21,465 bases of DNA from an uncultured Oscillospiraceae bacterium (GTDB taxonomy: Bacteria > Bacillota > Clostridia > Oscillospirales > Ruminococcaceae), in the NCBI GenBank assembly GCA_934488695.1, contig CAKSSH010000028.1, forward strand, positions 1-21,465, given 5' to 3'. The notes beneath the pieces are model-generated. The model was not told the origin of the DNA. It was given only the letters and a program-made list of their open reading frames with translations, and did no database searches. Made by a program: the position numbers and the translations under genes. Positions 16,941 through 21,465 of the stretch are shown here, one piece after another (the stretch's first letter is position 1; every line of letters begins with the position of its first letter).

Positions 16941-18131
16941 ATGAATAAAAAAATATCGCTTGGAATGGCAGTTGCGCTGATGGCAATTGCGTCGGCGGTT
17001 GCAGTGGCGATTACTATGGTTGCTTCAACAGCCACCTTTAATTCCAAGCTTGCCAACATCAATGAACGGCAGGCAATTTATGAAAAAATCACCGAAATCA
17101 ACAAAATCGTTCGCGAAAATTATAACGGCGAGATTGATGAATCGGTGTTGCTTGACCATATTTCTTCCGGTTTTACGGATGGTCTTGGAGACACCTGGGC
17201 AGAATATTACACGGTGCAGGAATATAATGATTTAAAGGACGATTTAAGCGGCAAGGTGGTCGGTATCGGCGTTTCCTATACCAAGGACACTGAGGGCTAT
17301 GCCCGCATTACGACTGTGTACGAGGATTCGCCGGCAATGGCGGCCGGACTGCAAAAAGGCGACCAGATTATAAAGGTCGGCGAAACGGATGTGCTGACAG
17401 CGTATCAAGAGGCGCTTTCTGCTGTAAAGGGCAATGCCGGTACAGCGGTGACGCTGACCTATCGGCGCGGTGGAGAAGAAACGACGGTGGAAATGACCCG
17501 CCGAAAGGTTACGGTGCCCAGCGTTCAGCTTCAAATGCTGGAGTCGGATATCGCCTGTATTCGGATTACCGAGTTTAGCAGCAATACCGTCGGACAGTTT
17601 GAAAAGGCTCTGAGCACGGCGCTGGATCGGGCGGACGGAATCATTTTTGATATTCGTAATAACACCGGCGGGACCGTGAAGGCAACAGCTAAAATCTTAG
17701 ACATGATATTGCCGGAAGGCCCGATTGTTTCCAGCACGGATAAAGCCGGAAAGACGAAGGTTCTTTACACCTCGGACAGCGCTGAGGTGGATTTGCCGAT
17801 GGTGGTGCTTGTTAATAAGAATACTGCCAGCGCCGCAGAGCTTTTTGCGGCAGCCCTGCGGGATTATGACAAGGCTAAGCTGGTTGGCAGTAACACCTAT
17901 GGCAAGGGCGTTATGCAGGATATTTATCCGTTGTCGGATGGGTCCGCCATTAAGATTACAACGGCAAAGTTCAATCCTCCAAAGTCGGATAATTTTAACG
18001 GCGTCGGATTGAAGCCGGATTTTGTGGTGGATCTTTCTGCAGAGCAGGAGAAACAATGGTATGAGCTTGACAACACTAATGACCCGCAGTTTATTAAGGC
18101 GCTGTCTGTTGTCAAGGCAATTTATAAATAA
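16941..18131 (+). CDS. S41 family C-terminal processing peptidase (CtpA-like)
   Basis: A 396-residue membrane-anchored or secreted protease with an N-terminal hydrophobic segment (about 8-30), a PDZ domain (about 100-185, with DSPAMAAGLQKGD) and an S41 catalytic domain. The Ser-Lys dyad is visible: Ser297 in NTASAAELFAAALRDY and Lys322 in TYGKGVMQ, 25 residues apart as in Prc-type enzymes. DIRNNTGG (237-244) is also characteristic. Such proteases trim or degrade extracytoplasmic proteins, including cell-wall hydrolases in other bacteria. Its place directly after the M23 gene suggests it may act on that protein (inference). Confidence 0.93.
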   Translation: MNKKISLGMAVALMAIASAVAVAITMVASTATFNSKLANINERQAIYEKITEINKIVRENYNGEIDESVLLDHISSGFTDGLGDTWAEYYTVQEYNDLKDDLSGKVVGIGVSYTKDTEGYARITTVYEDSPAMAAGLQKGDQIIKVGETDVLTAYQEALSAVKGNAGTAVTLTYRRGGEETTVEMTRRKVTVPSVQLQMLESDIACIRITEFSSNTVGQFEKALSTALDRADGIIFDIRNNTGGTVKATAKILDMILPEGPIVSSTDKAGKTKVLYTSDSAEVDLPMVVLVNKNTASAAELFAAALRDYDKAKLVGSNTYGKGVMQDIYPLSDGSAIKITTAKFNPPKSDNFNGVGLKPDFVVDLSAEQEKQWYELDNTNDPQFIKALSVVKAIYK

Positions 18132-18151
18132 TTTTTAAAGGAGAACCTAGC

Positions 18152-18619
18152 ATGAAAAAGGCAATGACCCAGGAAGAAGTTAAAGAACTGGAGCACCAGC
18201 TTGAAGAGCTGAAAACAATTAAAAGAAAAGAGGTCGCCGAAAAAATCAAGGTTGCGAGATCTTTCGGAGACCTTTCGGAAAACAGTGAATATGATGAAGC
18301 CAAAAATGAACAGGCTATGGTCGAGGAAGAAATTCGTCAGCTGGAAACCATCCTGAAAAACGTCGAGCTGATTGATAAAGAGGCACTGACGACCGATACG
18401 GTAGAGGTTGGGCTGCATGTAAAAATTTTCGATAATAAATATCAGGAAGAGCTGGTGTATCAGTTGGTCGGCTCCAACGGAGCCGATCCGCTCAAGGGGA
18501 AAATTTCGGATGAATCTCCGATTGGCCGGGCGCTGAAAGGAAAAAGAGCCGGAGAGACGGTTGAAATTGAAGCTCCCGGCGGCCTTGTGAGTTATAAAAT
18601 CCTCGAAATCACAAAATAA
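18152..18619 (+). CDS. greA: Transcription elongation factor GreA
   Basis: A 155-residue cytoplasmic factor that rescues backtracked RNA polymerase by stimulating transcript cleavage. The N-terminal coiled coil (1-75) contains the acidic tip SFGDLSENSEYDEAKNEQ, and the C-terminal FKBP-like domain ends with SPIGRALKGKRAGETVEIEAPGG. Length and motifs are standard. AAAGGAG lies before the ATG, 20 bp after ctpA, with no promoter seen between them. Confidence 0.96.
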   Translation: MKKAMTQEEVKELEHQLEELKTIKRKEVAEKIKVARSFGDLSENSEYDEAKNEQAMVEEEIRQLETILKNVELIDKEALTTDTVEVGLHVKIFDNKYQEELVYQLVGSNGADPLKGKISDESPIGRALKGKRAGETVEIEAPGGLVSYKILEITK

Positions 18620-18635
18620 GCGCGGAGGGATTTCA

Positions 18636-19388
18636 GTGGCTGAGGACGATAAGCGTTACGACATGCTGGATGACCGGGATCGAAAGGAAGCAATACGGTT
18701 GCAGAAAATTCGGCAAGGTCTTTTGCCGGATACGCTGTATGAAGAACACCAGCAGCAAAAACAGGCTGAACAGGCAAAAACGGTGACCCTTGCGGAAAAG
18801 GCCGGAAATTTTTGGTACCATTATAAATGGACGGTGCTGGTTGTCGGCGCGCTGGTGTTGATTGCCTCCTTCTTGTTTTATCAGGTGCTGACAAATAAAA
18901 AATACGACGTTACCCTTGTTTTTTGCACCTACTCGTATTATGAGGATTCGGCGCTTAAGTCCCTGTCTGATGCGTTTGAAAAGGTGATGTCCGATGCAGA
19001 TGGGGACGGAGAGGTGCGCGTTGCGGTTTTTAACGCGCATTATCAAAAGCCTGATGAGCAAACCGGAACGGTACGCTATGAGATGGCGGCTCAGTCTCGG
19101 GTGATGGCGGAATTGGCAGATGGTGAAAATTGTATTTTTATCGGAGACCCGGAGCTGCTTGAGTCCTTGGCTCAAAAAGGTGCGTTTGCAGACCTGAGGT
19201 CTGTACTCGGTTTGGAGCAGGAGGAGCCGGTTTATACTGTTTCCTTGTCGCAAACCGGGCTGTTCGACGCACCGGCGTTTGCGCAACGAGGAAAACAGTA
19301 TGAAATTGCGCTGCGGGTGCAAAAAGAGGGAACCGATACAACACGGTACGAAGCACAGCGCGAAGCTCTTGTGCGGCTTTTCACATAA
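18636..19388 (+). CDS. Unrecognised single-pass membrane protein
   Basis: A 250-residue protein starting at GTG (18636) with GGAGGG 6 bp upstream. The N-terminal ~60 residues are charged and hydrophilic (Gln/Lys/Glu-rich), followed by WYHYKW and one membrane segment (about 65-84). The remaining ~165 residues probably lie outside the cell, with a mixed alpha/beta pattern but no catalytic motif I know. The outer part loosely recalls extracytoplasmic binding-protein folds (DVTLVF start, IFIGDPELLESL), but that is weak. It is the last gene of the operon, and its final codons form the left arm of the terminator. Confidence 0.75.
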   Translation: MAEDDKRYDMLDDRDRKEAIRLQKIRQGLLPDTLYEEHQQQKQAEQAKTVTLAEKAGNFWYHYKWTVLVVGALVLIASFLFYQVLTNKKYDVTLVFCTYSYYEDSALKSLSDAFEKVMSDADGDGEVRVAVFNAHYQKPDEQTGTVRYEMAAQSRVMAELADGENCIFIGDPELLESLAQKGAFADLRSVLGLEQEEPVYTVSLSQTGLFDAPAFAQRGKQYEIALRVQKEGTDTTRYEAQREALVRLFT

Positions 19389-19408
19389 GGAAAAGCCGCA
19401 CATTTTTT
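19371..19408 (+). terminator. Terminator overlapping the end of the upstream gene
   Basis: A perfect 12-bp stem, GTGCGGCTTTTC (19371-19382) with GAAAAGCCGCAC (19390-19401), is followed by A and six T. The stop codon (19386-19388) sits in the loop, so the left arm is coding. Confidence 0.93.
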
Positions 19409-19634
19409 ATGAGCTGCGACTTGTCGTTATACTTCGACCGGTATTTCGATTTCACAGGGCATGGAAACGGATTTGATCATTTCATCTCGGATTTGCAATC
19501 ACCGAAAGGGTTTGGCTTGACAAAAAGGGAGGGGCGCCGCTTTTTAAAGAATGTAAGATTTTCTTTAAGCTGTCGAAAAACCTTGCCGCCGCCTATTGCA
19601 TTGGAGGTTTTTTAAAAAAGGCTTGCTTAAAAAT
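19409..19634. other. Gene-free stretch between two terminators
   Basis: Nothing convincing is seen here. A 68-codon plus-strand frame begins at 19409 but has no ribosome site and starts right on the terminator tail. A TTGACA near 19517 lacks a matching -10 box. AAAAACCT and AGGTTTTTT near 19575-19615 could form a weak hairpin. Confidence 0.4.
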
Positions 19635-19667
19635 AAAAAACGCACGGGGAAACCCCGTGCGTTTTTT
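19635..19667 (-). terminator. Terminator of the zinc-ribbon gene (bidirectional form)
   Basis: A 15-bp perfect inverted repeat (19635-19649 with 19653-19667) with an AAA loop, A run on the left and T run on the right. It lies 25 bp beyond the minus-strand stop at 19693 and can act in both directions. Confidence 0.93.
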
Positions 19668-19692
19668 GATTGCAGACTTGCAAGGAAAGAAA

Positions 19693-19986
19693 TCAGTTTT
19701 GTTCCTCTTCCTCTTTCATCTTGGCAAAGCATTCGCTGCAGTAAACCGGGCGATCCTCGCGGGGCTTAAAGGGAACGACTGCTTCTTTGCCGCAGCTGGC
19801 GCAGACCGCGGTGAACATTTCACGATCGGGGCGGGAAGCGGCTTTTCTGGCGGCACGACATTCTTTGCACCTTTGCGGCTCGTTGGTAAAGCCTTTTTCG
19901 GCATAGAACTCCTGTTCTCCTGCGGTGAATACGAACTCGGCGCCGCATTCCTTACATACTAAGGTTTTGTCTTCGTACATGGTCAT
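19693..19986 (-). CDS. Small double zinc-ribbon protein
   Basis: A 97-residue protein with four CxxC knuckles: Cys11/14, Cys40/43, Cys62/65 and Cys83/86, enough for two zinc ribbons. The first half matches the probable zinc-ribbon domain found in many Firmicutes. The second carries the CASC...VPFKPREDRPVYCSECF pattern common in small CxxC proteins. The C-terminus is acidic (KMKEEEEQN). The role is unknown; nucleic-acid or protein binding is plausible but not shown. I chose the first of two close ATG codons (19986) because GAGG lies at better spacing. It is a single-gene unit with its own promoter and terminator. Confidence 0.88.
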   Translation of the reverse strand: MTMYEDKTLVCKECGAEFVFTAGEQEFYAEKGFTNEPQRCKECRAARKAASRPDREMFTAVCASCGKEAVVPFKPREDRPVYCSECFAKMKEEEEQN

Positions 19987-20140
19987 TCTTTCCTCGCTTT
20001 TGGTAGAATAGTTGCCCTCGGCGGATTTATACCGCCACCTTTGATTTTTTCAACGCTCTTTTTAAGCTATTCGGGCGTGTTTTTGCAAAAATATCTCGAG
20101 CGCTGCATAAACCAAAGCCACGTCCGATTCTTTTTTGCAT
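19987..20140 (-). promoter_or_regulatory. Long, possibly structured leader of the zinc-ribbon gene
   Basis: About 155 nt separate the predicted start site from the ATG. On the minus strand there is a hairpin GGCGG-TATAAAT-CCGCC (20036-20020) and a long-range 7-bp stem with one G-U pair (20104-20098 with 20058-20052). No known riboswitch was recognised. Confidence 0.45.
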
Positions 20141-20146
20141 AAATTT

Positions 20147-20175
20147 ATTATAAAAAATTTCTAAATACTTGTCAA
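20147..20175 (-). promoter_or_regulatory. Consensus-perfect sigma-A promoter
   Basis: On the minus strand, TTGACA (20175-20170), exactly 17 bp, then TATAAT (20152-20147): all twelve consensus positions match. It drives the zinc-ribbon gene and its leader. Confidence 0.85.
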
Positions 20176-20233
20176 TAACTTTTTAAAAATAGAGGAAATT
20201 TTGTAAAAAACAGCCAAATACAGAGGGGTGAAA

Positions 20234-20377
20234 ATGGTCGGTTTTACCGAGAAAAAGGCGTTTTTTGGCTTGAGAAAGCGAAAAATGCGTCGAATAACGT
20301 TGCATGATTTGTGCAGATTGCGCGCAGCTTGTTTAAAAGTGTTGCGAAAGATTGCCAAAAATGCGACGCTGCTTTGA
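20234..20377 (+). CDS. Possible 47-residue highly basic peptide
   Basis: A short frame with an ATG at 20234, preceded by AGAGGGG 5 bp upstream, and a TGA at 20375-20377. About 14 of 47 residues are Lys or Arg (for example GLRKRKMRR), with only two acidic residues and a helix-compatible C-terminal half. No family is recognised. It sits alone between the divergent zinc-ribbon promoter and the convergent murC terminator. A weak upstream promoter (TTTTAA, 17 bp, TAAAAA) is possible. It could be a real small protein or chance; a minus-strand frame also crosses this stretch. Confidence 0.3.
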   Translation: MVGFTEKKAFFGLRKRKMRRITLHDLCRLRAACLKVLRKIAKNATLL

Positions 20378-20387
20378 CGCCGAGAAG

Positions 20388-20418
20388 AAAAAAACGCCTC
20401 GACCAATAGGCCGGGGCG
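20388..20418 (-). terminator. Terminator of murC
   Basis: A 10-position stem (20395-20404 with 20409-20418) with one mismatch and one G-T pair and an AATA loop, followed on the minus strand by seven T. It lies 20 bp beyond the murC stop. Confidence 0.88.
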
Positions 20419-20437
20419 CTAAATTTTCCATTGTGCG

Positions 20438-21465
20438 TTATTGCAGCATCAGTTTAGCTGCTTTGTAAATGTCGCCGCAGCCCAAGGTGATAACCAAATC
20501 GTCCGGTTCGGCATTTTTTTGAATGTAATCGGCAACTGCCTCAAAGGTGGGCAGCAGCACACAGCCGTCAATCTTTTTTTGTAAATCTGCCGAATCAATA
20601 CCGTAGGTGTTGATTTCGCGTGAGCCCATAATGGGCGTTAAAATCACTCGGTCGGCCAACGAGAGGACTCGTGCAAAATCATCAAGCAGCATAGCTGTTC
20701 TCGAAAAAGTAAAGGGTTGAAATACGGCCCACACATGATGAAAACCCAGTGAAAGCGCTGCTTTAAGCGTGGCCTCCAGCTCTGCCGGATGATGGGCGTA
20801 GTCATCGGCAATCGTGACACCGTTTTGAATCCCTAAAACATCAAATCGACGGGCTGCGCTTTTAAATTGCGCGAGAGCTTCGGCTGTTTTTTCAAACGAA
20901 ACGCCGCATTCCAGTGAGGCAGCACAGGCTGCCAGTGCGTTATATACATTATGCCGCCCCGGAATCCGGATCGATATGCGGCCGAGGCTTTGCGCATGAT
21001 GATATAGGTCAAAGGAGGTGATTAAGGAATGTGTTTCGGTACAGACGGAGGAGAGAATGTCCTGCGCATAATAATCGTTTTGTGCCGCCAACCCGAAAGT
21101 GACTGTTTTTTGAGGAAGATTTTCAACAGCATCCAACGTGTTTTGGTCATCGCCGTTAACAATCAACAGGCGTGTTGTCATTTGCGCAAATTTTCGGAAG
21201 GACGCTTTGAGGTTGTCAAGCGTTTTAAAGTACTCCATATGATCTTGGTCGATATTTAAAATAACGGCAACGTCGGGGGAAAGCTTTAAAAAGGTGTCTA
21301 CATATTCGCAAGCCTCGCAAACCATGTTTTGACTATGTCCCACCCGACCGCTTCCGCCGATGAGCGAAAGCTTTCCGCCAATGACGGTGGTGGGATCAAG
21401 CCCGGCCTGCATAAAAACTTGGGTAATCATAGAGGAGGTGGTGGTTTTGCCGTGCGTTCCGCAGA
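20438..21465 (-). CDS. murC: UDP-N-acetylmuramate--L-alanine ligase, 5' end outside the window
   Basis: MurC adds the first amino acid, L-alanine, to UDP-MurNAc in peptidoglycan precursor synthesis, using ATP in the cytoplasm. The frame stays open to the window edge, and translation of the edge reads GTHGKTTTSSMIT, the MurC P-loop, so the ATG at 21430 is internal and the N-terminal UDP-binding domain (roughly 110-120 residues) is missing. Visible are the central-domain LNIDQDHMEYF, a RRFDVLG start of the C-terminal domain, DDYAHHPAE, and TPIMGSREIN near the end, all typical of MurC. The gene ends 20 bp before its terminator. Confidence 0.95.
   Translation of the reverse strand, partial: CGTHGKTTTSSMITQVFMQAGLDPTTVIGGKLSLIGGSGRVGHSQNMVCEACEYVDTFLKLSPDVAVILNIDQDHMEYFKTLDNLKASFRKFAQMTTRLLIVNGDDQNTLDAVENLPQKTVTFGLAAQNDYYAQDILSSVCTETHSLITSFDLYHHAQSLGRISIRIPGRHNVYNALAACAASLECGVSFEKTAEALAQFKSAARRFDVLGIQNGVTIADDYAHHPAELEATLKAALSLGFHHVWAVFQPFTFSRTAMLLDDFARVLSLADRVILTPIMGSREINTYGIDSADLQKKIDGCVLLPTFEAVADYIQKNAEPDDLVITLGCGDIYKAAKLMLQ

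Noticed and set aside
18633..19403. 256-codon minus-strand frame opposite the unrecognised membrane protein
   Set aside because: The plus-strand frame has a good ribosome site, a membrane segment and operon position; this one begins inside the terminator.
20141..20235. A/T-rich stretch as a replication origin
   Set aside because: No cluster of DnaA-box sequences; the composition is explained by the promoter.
20161..20406. 81-codon minus-strand frame in the gap before murC's terminator
   Set aside because: It begins inside the murC terminator and runs through the consensus promoter at 20147-20175, so it is unlikely to be a gene.

Overview
The window looks like a chromosomal segment of a low-to-mid GC Gram-positive anaerobe, most likely class Clostridia, order Oscillospirales (inference). 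Supporting signs are strong GGAGG-type Shine-Dalgarno sites, sigma-A type promoters, a paired GlgC/GlgD glycogen operon, FtsEX next to an M23 peptidase, and an MMPL transporter followed by a secreted coiled-coil partner. Genes are tightly packed and mostly housekeeping. I see no rRNA or tRNA gene, insertion sequence, prophage or CRISPR array.

Layout. (1) 2-4673, plus strand: the 3' part of an MMPL/RND-type transporter gene, a secreted coiled-coil protein and a small CmpB-like membrane protein, ended by a strong terminator. (2) 4780-5185: an unassigned, hairpin-rich intergenic region with a good promoter. (3) 5186-6735, plus: maf and lplA, translationally coupled. (4) 6770-10072, minus: metG followed by a TatD-YwlG fusion gene; it converges on lplA and shares one bidirectional terminator with it. 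(5) 10401-12732, plus: glgC and glgD, the ADP-glucose pyrophosphorylase pair. (6) 12836-19408, plus: a seven-gene run with one clear promoter and one clear terminator, made of a PucR/CdaR-type regulator, ftsE, ftsX, an EnvC/CwlO-like M23 peptidase, a CtpA-like S41 protease, greA and an unrecognised membrane-anchored protein. (7) 19693-19986, minus: a double zinc-ribbon protein behind a consensus-perfect promoter and a long leader. (8) 20234-20377, plus: a possible 47-residue, very basic peptide. (9) 20438-21465, minus: murC, cut by the window end.

How the genes fit together. FtsEX, the M23 protein and the S41 protease form a plausible envelope module: FtsEX uses ATP to switch on a coiled-coil peptidoglycan hydrolase outside the cell, and a secreted PDZ protease could limit or process it. 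MurC at the right edge also serves peptidoglycan synthesis. GlgC and GlgD make ADP-glucose for glycogen. MetG and TatD are commonly adjacent in Firmicutes.

The most unusual item is the TatD-YwlG fusion. It has no stop between two complete family domains but keeps an internal GGAGG and ATG exactly where a separate ywlG gene would start. The non-coding stretches at 4780-5185 and 19987-20393 are the other places worth examining. I did not find a clearly novel multi-gene system.
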